Source: Chitinibacter fontanus (lineage in GTDB: Bacteria > Pseudomonadota > Gammaproteobacteria > Burkholderiales > Chitinibacteraceae). From it: 64,000 nt of DNA. A program made the translations under genes and the position numbers. Location: contig NZ_CP058952.1 in NCBI RefSeq assembly GCF_013423785.1, positions 1,240,001 through 1,304,000 on the forward strand, given 5' to 3'. The notes under the pieces are model-generated. The model had not been told where the DNA came from, searched no databases, and saw nothing but the letters and a program-made list of their open reading frames with translations. This document shows positions 8,168 through 17,562 of the stretch, in pieces; the first letter of the stretch is position 1; each line of letters starts with the position of its first letter.

Positions 8168-8280
8168 GCTAGCGAGCCAAAGCAGTTTGCCGATGGCCGG
8201 AGCGCAGGCACCGGAATGTACATCAAGTACATGAGGATGCCGAGCACCGCCCAGCAGCAAAATGCACAGGCGCAGCAGCC
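8168..8280 (-). repeat. Stop-proximal structured repeat, copy B (after gspF)
   Basis: 113 bp from GCTAGCGAG to GCGCAGCAGCC (plus strand). The central hairpin TGTAC-N5-GTACA is framed by CCGGAA and TGAGGAT. The outer halves are again complementary (for example GCAGTTTGC with GCAAAATGC). It ends 2 bp before the gspF stop codon on the minus strand. Confidence 0.75.
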
Positions 8281-8282
8281 AA

Positions 8283-9485
8283 TCACTTCACCAACTGGTT
8301 CATTTCAAACACCGGCAACAGAATCGCCAACACAATCATCATCACCACCGCGCCCATCACCAGCACCATCACTGGGCCGAGCAGACTGGTAAAGGCGGTG
8401 ACTTTGCGATCGAGTTCTTTGGTTTGTTCAATCGCCGCACGATCAAGCATATGTGCGAGGCGGCCGGTGGCTTCACCGCTGGCGACCAGATGTAATAATA
8501 ATGGCGGAAATTCATTGGCTGATTTCATCGCGCGGGCGAGGCTTACCCCTTCGCGCACTTGCGCGGCCACTTCGCCAACGGCGGCTTGTAATTTCAGATT
8601 ACTCATCACGCCTTCGGCGGCGTCGAGCGATTTGAGTAGCGGCACGCCGCTACCAACCAGAATCGCCAAGGTGCTGGCAAAGCGTGCCGTATTGGCGATG
8701 CGATCCAGATAACCCAGCACCGGCCATGTTAAACGCCACGTGTGAAAGCGAAATTTCAGCTCGGGCTTTTGCAAGGCGTAATACGCGGCCACCCCGGCTA
8801 AAGCCAAGGCCAGCGCCACCCAGATCCCTGCCGAGCTAATCGCGGCACTGGTCCACAGCAGTGCGCGGGTCAAGAATGGCAGCGTCTGCTTGGCTGACTC
8901 AAACACCTGCACCATTTGCGGCACTACCCAGGTCAGCATGCCCAAAATCACCAAGGCTGACACCAGCATCACCACCGCTGGGTAAATAAACGCCAGTGCT
9001 ATTTTGCTATTGAGCTCGCCGCGCGCTTCCAGATAATCGGCCAAGCGCTGCATCACGCCAGCCAGCTTGCCCGACTCTTCACCCGCTTTGACCAAGGTGC
9101 GATACAGCAAGGGGAAAACGCGCGGAAATTGATCCATCGCATGCGACAGCGGCATACCCGCCATCACGTCCTGACGTAGCCCGGCCAAAATTTGCTGTGC
9201 TTTGGGCTGATCGGCTTGCTCGGCCAGCACCACCAGCAATTCATCAATGGTGAGACCGGCATCGAGCAGCGCCGAAAACTGCCGCGTCAGCGTGGCGAGC
9301 TGCTGGCTGGATAAACGAATCCGCTGCGCAGCATTGCTCTCGCCGCTGGCGACGGCAATTTGCAGCACATGCCAACCTTGCTCGCGCAATAAACTGCGGG
9401 CGTGTCGCAACGATTCAGCATCGATCCGACCAGATTGAGGTTTGCCGCCCGTAGCGGCGATGGCTTGATAACGAAAGGCAGTCAC
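8283..9485 (-). CDS. gspF: GspF, type II secretion inner-membrane platform protein
   Basis: 400 residues, the usual GspF length. Two T2SSF domains at about 65-190 and 270-390 (QLATLTRQFSALLDAGL; ASTLAILVGSGVPLL) and three membrane helices at about 168-190, 215-235 and 370-390 (LLGPVMVLVMGAVVMMIVLA). It couples the GspE ATPase to pseudopilus assembly in the inner membrane. It is the first gene of the F-to-K block and diverges from gspC across 233 bp. Confidence 0.95.
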   Translation of the reverse strand: MTAFRYQAIAATGGKPQSGRIDAESLRHARSLLREQGWHVLQIAVASGESNAAQRIRLSSQQLATLTRQFSALLDAGLTIDELLVVLAEQADQPKAQQILAGLRQDVMAGMPLSHAMDQFPRVFPLLYRTLVKAGEESGKLAGVMQRLADYLEARGELNSKIALAFIYPAVVMLVSALVILGMLTWVVPQMVQVFESAKQTLPFLTRALLWTSAAISSAGIWVALALALAGVAAYYALQKPELKFRFHTWRLTWPVLGYLDRIANTARFASTLAILVGSGVPLLKSLDAAEGVMSNLKLQAAVGEVAAQVREGVSLARAMKSANEFPPLLLHLVASGEATGRLAHMLDRAAIEQTKELDRKVTAFTSLLGPVMVLVMGAVVMMIVLAILLPVFEMNQLVK

Positions 9486-9718
9486 AGAAGCTAGGATCGC
9501 TGTAAAAAGCTGAAAAATGACATTATGGGGTCAAAATAATTTCAATTTGTCGTGCGTGCCATATTGAAGTCATCTAACTGTGCTTCAATGCCCACATTCT
9601 ATGGCAAAATCATTTTGATATGACAGGAAGTGACAGCGTTAAACCGTAAATAAAGACAGCCATACCCTTATTCGCTTGCTAACCTAGCTCAGCCTCGCCC
9701 CGGCGATGATCGAGAATT
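9486..9718. promoter_or_regulatory. Divergent promoter region between gspF and gspC
   Basis: 233 bp without a gene, AT-rich near gspF, lying between the divergent gspF-K and gspC-D-E units. Both promoters must start here or close by. I could not place convincing -35/-10 boxes or an operator, so only the regional assignment is made. Confidence 0.5.
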
Positions 9719-10534
9719 ATGCTTTTCATACCCAAATTTCAACGCCAATGGCTACCGCGCCTTGGCCAAACTGCGCTGGCCTTGCTGCTATTGTGGCTAC
9801 TGGCGGGCTTAATCTGGCAATTGCTTGCCCCTACTCAACCCGCCCGCGCGCTGCGTTTACCGCACGCAGCGCCGAGCCAGCACCAACTAGACCCTGATAG
9901 CGTGGCGCGCTTATTTAATCAAGGCGGCAGCAGCAACGTCGCCGCCGAAGCGAGCAATCTCAGCCTGCGCGCGCTGATTTCTGGCCGCAATGGCGTGGCG
10001 ATTATTGACGGGCTGGAAGCCAGCGCCGTGGCGGTCAAGCTCGGTGGCGAGGCTGGCCAATACGGCAAACTGGTTGCGGCCAACGCTGATCATATTGTGC
10101 TCGAACTCAATGGCCAGCAACGCAAGGTTTACCTCAATGCATCAGGTATTACTGCGCAGGCCAATTCAGCCATTGCTAATGCGGCTATACCCCAGGGCAA
10201 TGTCGCTGCCTCCGTGAATAGTCCGGCCGCCATCACCCTCACTCGCGGCCAGCTCACCGGTGTATTACAAGGTGGTAATCTGGCCAACTGGAGCAAAGGC
10301 CTTGGCACCAGTGCGGCTGGCGGGATTGCGGTTGAGCGCGCCAGCGAGCAGCAATTGGCGCAAGTGCTGCAACTGCGCGATGGCGATGTCATTAAAGCGG
10401 TCAATGGCCGCACGCTCAATAAACTCGATGACATATCGCTGCTGTACGCCGCCTTTAGCCAGCAAAATCAATTGTCGGTGCAGATTACGCGCCAAGATCA
10501 ACAGCAAACTCTTAGCTATACCGTGAATCCATGA
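9719..10534 (+). CDS. gspC: GspC, type II secretion inner-membrane connector
   Basis: 271 residues: a single membrane helix at about 18-40 (LALLLLWLLAGLIWQLL), a homology-region domain at about 60-140 (LSLRALISGRNGVAIIDG), and a C-terminal PDZ-like domain at about 185-271 (LQLRDGDVIKAVNGRTLNKLDDI). GspC bridges the inner-membrane platform and the GspD secretin and helps choose substrates. Its stop overlaps the gspD ATG by 4 bp. Confidence 0.92.
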   Translation: MLFIPKFQRQWLPRLGQTALALLLLWLLAGLIWQLLAPTQPARALRLPHAAPSQHQLDPDSVARLFNQGGSSNVAAEASNLSLRALISGRNGVAIIDGLEASAVAVKLGGEAGQYGKLVAANADHIVLELNGQQRKVYLNASGITAQANSAIANAAIPQGNVAASVNSPAAITLTRGQLTGVLQGGNLANWSKGLGTSAAGGIAVERASEQQLAQVLQLRDGDVIKAVNGRTLNKLDDISLLYAAFSQQNQLSVQITRQDQQQTLSYTVNP

Positions 10535-12648
10535 AAATCATTAAGCAAGCCCTGATCAGCTCACTCCTTAGCACTCTACTTTGCAGCGCGGTGTTTGCCG
10601 CTGGCGACGACAAAGTGATGCTCAATTTTGTGAATTCCGACATCGAAACCACGGTCAAAGCCATTAGCCTGATCACCGGCAAAAACTTCATTCTCGACCC
10701 ACGCGTTAAAGGCACAATTAATATTGTGTCAACGCAGCCGGTATCCAAAGAGCTGGTCTATCCGATTTTGCAATCGGCATTGCGCCAAGCGGGTTTTTCC
10801 ACCGTACAAAGCAATGGCGCGGTGAAAATCCAGCCCGAAGCCGATAGCAAATCGCTGAGCAATAAAACACTGGTACGCGGGCAAGATGCAAATGGCGAGC
10901 AAATCATTACGCAGATTTTTAATCTAAATAATGAAAGCGCCAACCAGATGGCCACCATGCTGCGCCCGCTGGCCACACCAAACAGCCTGATTAGCGCGTA
11001 TCAATCGGGCACCAGCAATACCATTGTGATTACCGACTACGCCGACAATGTGCGCCGCCTTGCGCGCATTATCGACAATATCGATCAGCCAAAAAATAGC
11101 GAGATTTTCACGCTAAAACTCGAACACGCCTCGGCACTGGATGTGGCACAAAACATCGCTCGTTTGATGCCCGAGGTCAGCGTACAAAATAGCGCCAGCG
11201 CGATTCCCGCGCCCGATGGCGTACGTCGCTCGATTGTCGTGCCCGACCCGCGTGGCAATCGCTTGATGATTCGAGCGCTTAATGCAGCGCAAACCTCGCA
11301 ATTGCGCGCACTGGTGGCGCAACTGGATGAGGCGGCCACCAACGACAGCAGCATCAATGTGATTTACCTGCGCAATGCCGAAGCGGCCAAGCTGGCCAGC
11401 ACGCTCAAAGGCTTGCTAACCGGGCAGGAAGACAGCAGCAGCCCAACGCCGAGCACAAACAATACCGCCAATAACAACACCAACAACGCACAGCAATCGG
11501 GTTTTAATAATTCATCCCCTGCGGCCACCAGCAGCTCAACCACGGTACAAGTGGCGGGCGCCACCGTGCGCGTGCAAGCCGATAGCGTGACCAACTCGCT
11601 GATTATTACTGCACCGCAGAATATCTATAACAATCTACGCGCGGTCATCGACAAGCTGGACGTGCGTCGCAGCCAGATTTACGTCGAGGCGATGATCGCT
11701 GAGGTAAATTTATCCAAATTATCCGAGTTTGGTTTTCAATGGATTGTGGCCGGTGGCAACGACAAGATCGGTGCGGGCGGGGTTAGCAATATCGCCACAG
11801 GCAGCAATACCATCGGCAATATCGCCACCGCCATTATCAATAAAACGCCTGCAGCGGTGCCGATGGGCTTAACCATGGGCATCTTTAACGGCGACCCCCG
11901 CGATGGCACCGCTTCGCTGGGGCTGATTGCCTCAGCATTACAAAGCAGCGGCAACGGTAATGTCTTGTCGACGCCCAATTTGCTGATGCTCGATAACGAA
12001 GAAGCCAAAATCACCGTTGGCCAGAATATTCCAATCATCACCGGCTCGCAGGCGCCAGTTGGCGGCAACCCCAACCCGATTGTCACCGTTGAGCGTAAAG
12101 ACATCGGTATCAAGCTACGAGTACGCCCGCAGGTCTCGGAAGGCGGCGTGATTACCCTGAATGTATTCCAAGAAGTGTCGGGCATTGATAACACCGTCAA
12201 TACCAATGGCGCAGGCTTGGCCACCAAGGTACGGACGATTGAAACCAAAGTGTTGGTCGATGATGGGCAAATTGTGGTGCTCGGTGGCCTGATCGAAGAT
12301 CGTTTATCTAATACCGGCAATCAAGTGCCAGGTTTGGGCGATCTGCCTGTGATTGGCGAATTGTTTAAATATGAGAACCGCAGCTACCAAAAAGTGAATC
12401 TGATGATCTTCCTGCGCCCGGTGCTGATCAAAGATGCAGGCTCGAACTTTAGCCTATCGAATGATCGCTACCAGTATCTACGCAATCAGCAAGGTGAATA
12501 CAAAGTGGGCGAGCATTGGTTCTTGCAAGATTTGCCCAAAGTGCAATTACCCGCGAAATTGCCAGAAGCTGGCTCATCGGTGTATTCACCAGAAAACAAG
12601 GCTGTTCCTAGTCTACCGAGCAATACCCAACCTGCTGCGCAGAAATAA
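10531..12648 (+). CDS. gspD: GspD, type II secretion outer-membrane secretin
   Basis: 705 residues with a signal peptide (cleaved near VFAAGDDK), an N0 domain (VMLNFVNSDIETTVKAIS), N1-N3 repeats, a long Asn/Ser/Thr-rich loop in N3 at about 310-335, and a C-terminal secretin domain with VPGLGDLPVIGELF and an FLRPVLI strand. It forms the outer-membrane channel. The low-complexity loop and the final 35 residues (pilotin-binding S-domain position) are the least conserved parts. No gspS pilotin gene is seen nearby. Confidence 0.96.
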   Translation: MKIIKQALISSLLSTLLCSAVFAAGDDKVMLNFVNSDIETTVKAISLITGKNFILDPRVKGTINIVSTQPVSKELVYPILQSALRQAGFSTVQSNGAVKIQPEADSKSLSNKTLVRGQDANGEQIITQIFNLNNESANQMATMLRPLATPNSLISAYQSGTSNTIVITDYADNVRRLARIIDNIDQPKNSEIFTLKLEHASALDVAQNIARLMPEVSVQNSASAIPAPDGVRRSIVVPDPRGNRLMIRALNAAQTSQLRALVAQLDEAATNDSSINVIYLRNAEAAKLASTLKGLLTGQEDSSSPTPSTNNTANNNTNNAQQSGFNNSSPAATSSSTTVQVAGATVRVQADSVTNSLIITAPQNIYNNLRAVIDKLDVRRSQIYVEAMIAEVNLSKLSEFGFQWIVAGGNDKIGAGGVSNIATGSNTIGNIATAIINKTPAAVPMGLTMGIFNGDPRDGTASLGLIASALQSSGNGNVLSTPNLLMLDNEEAKITVGQNIPIITGSQAPVGGNPNPIVTVERKDIGIKLRVRPQVSEGGVITLNVFQEVSGIDNTVNTNGAGLATKVRTIETKVLVDDGQIVVLGGLIEDRLSNTGNQVPGLGDLPVIGELFKYENRSYQKVNLMIFLRPVLIKDAGSNFSLSNDRYQYLRNQQGEYKVGEHWFLQDLPKVQLPAKLPEAGSSVYSPENKAVPSLPSNTQPAAQK

Positions 12649-12650
12649 CC

Positions 12651-14123
12651 ATGAGTCAGAGCATCGTATCTTATAGCTATGCGCGTGAATTTGGCGTGCT
12701 TGACGGCGAGCCGCAGCACGGCGTTACGCCGATTTACCTGCGAGCTGGAGGGCATTTTGCCGCCGTGGGCGAAGTGCGTCGCCAATTAGCCGATAGCAAA
12801 TTACACAGTGTCAGCCCAGCCGAATTTGACGAACTACTCAACCAGCGCTTTGGCGCGAACCAAGGTGGCGCGGCCAATTTGGTGGACGATATTGAGGAAT
12901 CCGCCGATCTGGCACGGCTGATTCAGGATATGCCCGAAGTATCAGATTTGATGGAGGCCGAAGAATCATCGCCAGTAATTCGGCTGATCAACGCGATCTT
13001 CACCGAGGCACTGCGCGAAAACGCGTCCGACGTGCATATCGAGCCATTTGAAACCCGCTCAGTGGTGCGCTATCGCGTCGATGGCGCGCTACGTGATGTG
13101 ATCGAGCCCAATCGCGCGCTGCACGCCGCGCTGGTGTCGCGCATTAAAGTGATGGCAGGTCTCGACATTGCCGAAAAACGCCTACCGCAAGATGGCCGTA
13201 TTAATCTACGCATCGCCGGCCGCCCAGTGGACGTGCGGGTTTCGACTTTACCAACGGGTCATGGTGAGCGCGCCGTGCTGCGTTTGCTCGATAAATCGGC
13301 AGGCCGCTTGGAGCTAGCCAAGCTGGGCATGGGCGAAAAAACGCTGAATGAATTGAACCGCCTGCTCGCCGCACCACACGGCATAGTGCTGGTCACCGGC
13401 CCGACTGGCTCAGGTAAAACCACCACCTTGTACGCGGCGCTGGGCAGCATGGATGCCAAAAACAGCAATATCATGACGGTGGAAGACCCGATCGAATACG
13501 ATCTGGACGGCATTGGCCAAACTCAGGTGAACCCGCGCATCGAGATGAGCTTCGCCCGCGCCCTGCGCGCCATCCTGCGCCAAGACCCCGATGTGATTAT
13601 GATCGGCGAGATTCGCGACCTAGAAACCGCGCAAATCGCGGTGCAAGCCTCGCTCACCGGCCATTTGGTGCTCGCCACACTCCACACCAATGACGCCAGC
13701 AGCGCGATCACGCGGCTGGTGGATATGGGCATCGAGCCATTCCTGCTCGCCTCGTCGACCATCGGTGTACTGGCACAGCGCTTGGTGCGCACACTCTGCC
13801 CAAGCTGCAAGCAGGGGTATAGCGCCACAGAAGATGAATTAATTGAGCTTGGAACTGATACTAACCAACGTATTACGCTGTATCGCCCCGTCGGCTGCCC
13901 CGCTTGCGCCCACACCGGCTACCGTGGCCGCACCGGCATTCACGAATTGCTGATCGTTGATGAAGTCATGCGCACGCAAATCCACAACTCGGCCAACGAG
14001 CAAGACATTCGTGCTCATGCCGAAACGCTAGGCATGCATAGCCTGCGCCAAGACGCCGCACTGCGGGTTTTGGAAGGGGTAACGAGTGTGGAGGAGATGC
14101 TTAGAATTACGCGAGCAACTTAA
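12651..14123 (+). CDS. gspE: GspE, type II secretion ATPase
   Basis: 490 residues. N-terminal GspL-binding domain, Walker A GPTGSGKTTTLY at about 248-259, an Asp box around VEDPIEYDLDGIGQTQV, Walker B MIGEIRD and a His box TLHTNDASS. A four-cysteine zinc-binding module (CPSC...CPAC) lies between about 383 and 422. It is a hexameric cytoplasmic ATPase that drives pseudopilus extension. It begins 2 bp after the gspD stop. Confidence 0.97.
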   Translation: MSQSIVSYSYAREFGVLDGEPQHGVTPIYLRAGGHFAAVGEVRRQLADSKLHSVSPAEFDELLNQRFGANQGGAANLVDDIEESADLARLIQDMPEVSDLMEAEESSPVIRLINAIFTEALRENASDVHIEPFETRSVVRYRVDGALRDVIEPNRALHAALVSRIKVMAGLDIAEKRLPQDGRINLRIAGRPVDVRVSTLPTGHGERAVLRLLDKSAGRLELAKLGMGEKTLNELNRLLAAPHGIVLVTGPTGSGKTTTLYAALGSMDAKNSNIMTVEDPIEYDLDGIGQTQVNPRIEMSFARALRAILRQDPDVIMIGEIRDLETAQIAVQASLTGHLVLATLHTNDASSAITRLVDMGIEPFLLASSTIGVLAQRLVRTLCPSCKQGYSATEDELIELGTDTNQRITLYRPVGCPACAHTGYRGRTGIHELLIVDEVMRTQIHNSANEQDIRAHAETLGMHSLRQDAALRVLEGVTSVEEMLRITRAT

Positions 14124-14125
14124 AT

Positions 14126-14152
14126 CGACCGAGGTTGATTTAAGTAAAGACC
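14126..14152 (+). terminator. Possible AT-rich terminator/hairpin after gspE
   Basis: ACTTAAATC and GATTTAAGT form a 9-bp stem around the loop GACCGAGGTT immediately after the gspE stop. No T-run follows, so termination is uncertain. It may separate gspCDE from the lipoprotein gene. Confidence 0.35.
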
Positions 14153-14237
14153 AAATGAATAACTTCCAATTAATTACAGGCATAATTCTAATCGGGTAAT
14201 TTAACCCAAGAATTAACCTGAAATACTTGGAATGACC

Positions 14238-15041
14238 ATGAAAAAAACAATTATCTCGCTCTCTGTAATACTCGCTGCCTGCGGTGGAGGCGGCGGCGGA
14301 AATTCTGCTTCAACGCTGAGCGCAGCAGCGCCGACAGCCTCTCCTACAGCGATACCGACCAGTACGCCGGCACCGAATATCTCTGCAGCGGGACTATGGA
14401 AAGGCGTAAGCGATGTTAATCGAACCCTAACCGGTTTGATCTTACCAAACGGCAGTTTTTACGTTTTATATTCGCGCAGAAATAATGCCAATATTATTGC
14501 AGGCGTTGTCCAAGGAAATGGCTCGATCAGTGGGAATACCTTTACATCGAGCAACGCCAAGGATTTCAATCTGGAAGGCGCAGGCGTACTTGATGCGAAA
14601 ATCACAAGCACAGTTGTGACTAAAGGCTCATTCAACGGCTCGGTGAGCTATCCAACATCAAGCTACGCCACGAGCACTTATAGCAGTTCATACAGTACTG
14701 ATTTTGAAGTAAGCCCTAGCCTTGCTACGGTCACGGGTACTTACGCTGGGGACGTAACGACGTCAGCAGGTACGGAAGGTGCCAACGTTAGTATTTCAAA
14801 CTCAGGGGTGATCAATGGCACGGGGACCACAACAGGCTGCACGATAACAGGCAATATTACGCCTCGCACCGACAGCAATGCCTACGATGTCAGCTTAAAA
14901 TTTGGCGCATCGCCATGCTTATTCCCAAATCAAACCCTCACAGGCATTAGCTACTTTGATGCCAGCCAAAAACGCCTGTACGCTGTTGCACCGAACGCAA
15001 CGAGAACCGATGGCGTCCTGTTTGTAGGCACCAAGCCTTAA
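14238..15041 (+). CDS. Predicted lipoprotein of unknown function inside the T2SS locus
   Basis: 267 residues from the second ATG (14238), chosen because GGA is then correctly spaced upstream. The signal peptide ends in a lipobox LAAC, followed by GGGGGG and a Ser/Pro/Thr-rich linker to about residue 50. The rest is Ser/Thr/Gly-rich with repeated short strands (GNGSISGNTFTSS, GVINGTGTTTGCTITGN), resembling small beta-sandwich lipoproteins. It has its own terminator. Base use looks more AT-rich than the flanking gsp genes, hinting at later insertion. It could be secreted or surface-displayed cargo, but that is inference. Confidence 0.6.
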   Translation: MKKTIISLSVILAACGGGGGGNSASTLSAAAPTASPTAIPTSTPAPNISAAGLWKGVSDVNRTLTGLILPNGSFYVLYSRRNNANIIAGVVQGNGSISGNTFTSSNAKDFNLEGAGVLDAKITSTVVTKGSFNGSVSYPTSSYATSTYSSSYSTDFEVSPSLATVTGTYAGDVTTSAGTEGANVSISNSGVINGTGTTTGCTITGNITPRTDSNAYDVSLKFGASPCLFPNQTLTGISYFDASQKRLYAVAPNATRTDGVLFVGTKP

Positions 15042-15057
15042 GATCCGCATGCAAGGA

Positions 15058-15086
15058 ATGCGGGGCTTTCTGCCCCGCATGATTTT
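15058..15086 (+). terminator. Intrinsic terminator of the lipoprotein gene
   Basis: ATGCGGGGC and GCCCCGCAT form a 9-bp stem around TTTCT, followed by GATTTTGG. It lies 17 bp after the stop and before the convergent gspN. Confidence 0.75.
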
Positions 15087-15109
15087 GGATTACTTAACTT
15101 TAAACACCA

Positions 15110-15853
15110 TCAAAACCGAATCTGATACCCATTGGCCGTAGCCGGAATTTGCAGCAATAGCGGCGCGAGCTGTTGTTTTACTTTTTCATCTGGCTGCAGA
15201 GTGATTTCGCCTTGGCTACTGACACGCCCGCCAGCTAGCCATTGCAAGGCACCCTGCCCTTGTACGGCGATGGCGCTAGTTCCCAGTGGGCTGATGGTCC
15301 AATTCGCTCCGCCTTCATTCATCACCAGATTGGCGCGCAGTGTGGTCAGCGGGCTAAGCGATGGGACCAGCGGACTAAACAGCGGATCTAGGGTTAGCTC
15401 GGCGCTGTCGCCAGCCTGCTTAGACAAGCGCGCGCTGCGCAATTGTGCAGTGCCACCCAAGCCCCAGCTGGCGATTTTGGGAATCGTGCGCAATACGCCT
15501 TCGAGCGGCAACGTGACATCGACGTTTTCGAGTGCTGCGCCGCGTACCCCTAGCACCAAACGCGCTTGGCTAGCAGCATCACCACCCGCCGCTTGGCCGT
15601 TGAGTTGCCAGGCTAGCTGGCCAGCCAGCAAGGCTTTGGGCTCAAATTGCCAGCGCAGATTTTGCTGAATCGCCACACCTTCCAGGCCTAGCGCACTGGC
15701 CCCGCCATCCCACAGCGTGCCACTGGTTTGCACCAGCGACACCGAACTGGGCAGTACAGCCTGCAAACTGGCAACCGGCATCCGCACTAGCAAAATCAGC
15801 AGCAAAGCGGCTGCGATGGCTAGGCTGAACATCCATTGATTTAAACGGCTCAT
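15110..15853 (-). CDS. gspN: GspN, type II secretion accessory protein
   Basis: 247 residues with one N-terminal membrane helix (LAIAAALLLILLV at about 11-23). The periplasmic domain contains SGTLWDGGA at about 44-52 and LRWQFEPKALLAGQL, both characteristic of GspN. Its role is minor and not universal; it probably stabilises the inner-membrane assembly. The ATG overlaps the gspM stop by 4 bp. Confidence 0.9.
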   Translation of the reverse strand: MSRLNQWMFSLAIAAALLLILLVRMPVASLQAVLPSSVSLVQTSGTLWDGGASALGLEGVAIQQNLRWQFEPKALLAGQLAWQLNGQAAGGDAASQARLVLGVRGAALENVDVTLPLEGVLRTIPKIASWGLGGTAQLRSARLSKQAGDSAELTLDPLFSPLVPSLSPLTTLRANLVMNEGGANWTISPLGTSAIAVQGQGALQWLAGGRVSSQGEITLQPDEKVKQQLAPLLLQIPATANGYQIRF

Positions 15854-16323
15854 GATCGCTCCAGTACCAGCAGCAAGGAAGTGCCTTGTGCATCTGATTT
15901 GATTTGAACCGTGCTCACTTTGGCAGCGAGCTCACTGCGCAAAGTTTGCGCCACGCTAACTGCTTCGCGCACCGTTGGCAGCGTGGCGCGCAGCTCAAGC
16001 TGCGTTGCACTTAGCGAGCGAACGTCGGCACTGATTTTTTTGGCGCTTAGCCAAGCGAAAGCCGCCGAGCGCAAATCCTGCTGGGCCGCCGCAGGCTTTA
16101 CTGCCACGACTTCCGGTTTGCTACCGCGCAAAGCCATCAATTGGCTTTCTAGCAATGGCACGGCACGATTAAGCCGGTTTATTTCCTTACTGAGTGGCGC
16201 GTACACGGCAAAATACAGTGCAGCGCAGCTCATAATCACGAGCCAGATTTGTAATACCCGACGCTCGCGTGGGCTGCGCGCTTGCCAATAGGCTTGGGCT
16301 TGTGACATTAGGGTTTGGCTCAT
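15850..16323 (-). CDS. gspM: GspM, type II secretion inner-membrane protein
   Basis: 157 residues: a short cytoplasmic start with YWQARSPRERRVL, a membrane helix at about 25-45, a coiled stretch and a ferredoxin-like periplasmic domain. GspM partners with GspL and stabilises the GspE-GspL complex. It overlaps gspL and gspN by 4 bp on each side. Confidence 0.9.
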   Translation of the reverse strand: MSQTLMSQAQAYWQARSPRERRVLQIWLVIMSCAALYFAVYAPLSKEINRLNRAVPLLESQLMALRGSKPEVVAVKPAAAQQDLRSAAFAWLSAKKISADVRSLSATQLELRATLPTVREAVSVAQTLRSELAAKVSTVQIKSDAQGTSLLLVLERS

Positions 16324-17372
16324 GGCTGCAACTCCAGATTCATACGGCCATCAGGCAAGGTATTACTTTGTACTTTGGCGCCTTGGGCATTCAATTGGCT
16401 TAGCAGTTTATTGCCTTGTGCAGCCGGTAAAATCAAGCTGACTTTACCGGCTTTAACGGTAATACTTTCCGCGCTAAGTTCACCAGCCAATTGCCCGGCT
16501 GCTCGATATAACAATTCCAGAGCATCACCGCTATTAGTTTGTGCGCCCTGCTTTTGCAGACTTTGCCACTGCAATATGGGGTCAACAATGGGTACACCGG
16601 GGTACAAGCTGGCAAAGGTTTGGCGAATTTCCTGTCGTAGAGCGGTTTCGCGCTGCGCCAGCGTTCGCCACTGCAGAACCATGCCCAATAAAGCCAAAGC
16701 AATACATACCCCTGCCAGATATACACACCAACGCCAATCTTTCCATAATGTCTGGATTGATACCCCGGCTTTCTTGCCACGATAAAAACTCATCGTTGTC
16801 GCGTCTGGCGCCAACAACTGCGTGTTGCTGAGTACGCCGAGCCCTTGCAATGCGGGCAAGGCTAGCAGCTCAGTTTCATCCGCCAGCCAGATCAACTCAT
16901 CAGCACAACGTGCGATCAATCCCTGCGCGGCGGGTGCCACACAATCCCCCGCTGGCAATAAGGCGAACTCGGGAATCCAGCGCTGAAAACTCAGTTGATG
17001 CTGGCTTGCCCAAGTCTGCAGCTGGGCGAGTTTTGCCAATGGCAATACCCACACTTGGCTGATGCCCTGCTGTGGTGGACTGGCTAGCCATTGGTAGTCA
17101 CTTAAAGGGCCAAGCACGCGATCTTCAAGCGCTTGCGCGATCAATTGCTGGCGCTGCTTTTCGCCCACTTTCGGTAGCGCAATACGATGCGCCGTCAACC
17201 ATGCTGCGGGGATAGCCAGCTCAAGCTGAGGCGTATTTGGCCATGGCTGAGCCAAGCTATTCGCTACGCCATGTGCACATTGCGCGCCGTTGGCGTCAAA
17301 AGCCAGCCAATCTAAGACGGCCAGTGGGGCTGTTTGCAGCCGCACCACTACCCGGGAAACATTCTGCACCAT
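16320..17372 (-). CDS. gspL: GspL, type II secretion inner-membrane protein
   Basis: 350 residues. The cytoplasmic actin-like N-terminal half (ELAIPAAWLTAHRIALP; QLIAQALEDRVLGPL) recruits GspE. One membrane helix lies at about 213-232, followed by a periplasmic ferredoxin-like domain ending MNLELQP. It is the first gene of the separate L-M-N block. All core genes C-N are therefore present; the prepilin peptidase GspO/PilD must be encoded elsewhere. Confidence 0.92.
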   Translation of the reverse strand: MVQNVSRVVVRLQTAPLAVLDWLAFDANGAQCAHGVANSLAQPWPNTPQLELAIPAAWLTAHRIALPKVGEKQRQQLIAQALEDRVLGPLSDYQWLASPPQQGISQVWVLPLAKLAQLQTWASQHQLSFQRWIPEFALLPAGDCVAPAAQGLIARCADELIWLADETELLALPALQGLGVLSNTQLLAPDATTMSFYRGKKAGVSIQTLWKDWRWCVYLAGVCIALALLGMVLQWRTLAQRETALRQEIRQTFASLYPGVPIVDPILQWQSLQKQGAQTNSGDALELLYRAAGQLAGELSAESITVKAGKVSLILPAAQGNKLLSQLNAQGAKVQSNTLPDGRMNLELQP

Positions 17373-17516
17373 GTCATTCCTGTTGCTGCGGCGCCCAGCA
17401 CCGCGATCAAAATCACTAGCCTGCTATTGTGCCGTCAAAATGATGACGATTTAAACCGTAATCACTCTTAATCGGCAAAATAAGCGCAATTGCCGCAATT
17501 TCATCGCGCACACATA

Positions 17517-17546
17517 AAAAAACGGCAGCCTTGGCTGCCGTTTTTA
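17517..17546 (-). terminator. Intrinsic terminator after cysN
   Basis: AAAAACGGCAGCC and GGCTGCCGTTTTT form a long stem around TT, with T-runs on both strands. It lies 17 bp past the cysN stop. Confidence 0.85.
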
Positions 17547-17562
17547 CGATTAGATCGCGAAA

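Noticed and set aside
11736..12320. 194-codon minus-strand ORF inside gspD
   Set aside because: A shadow of the secretin coding frame with no motif.
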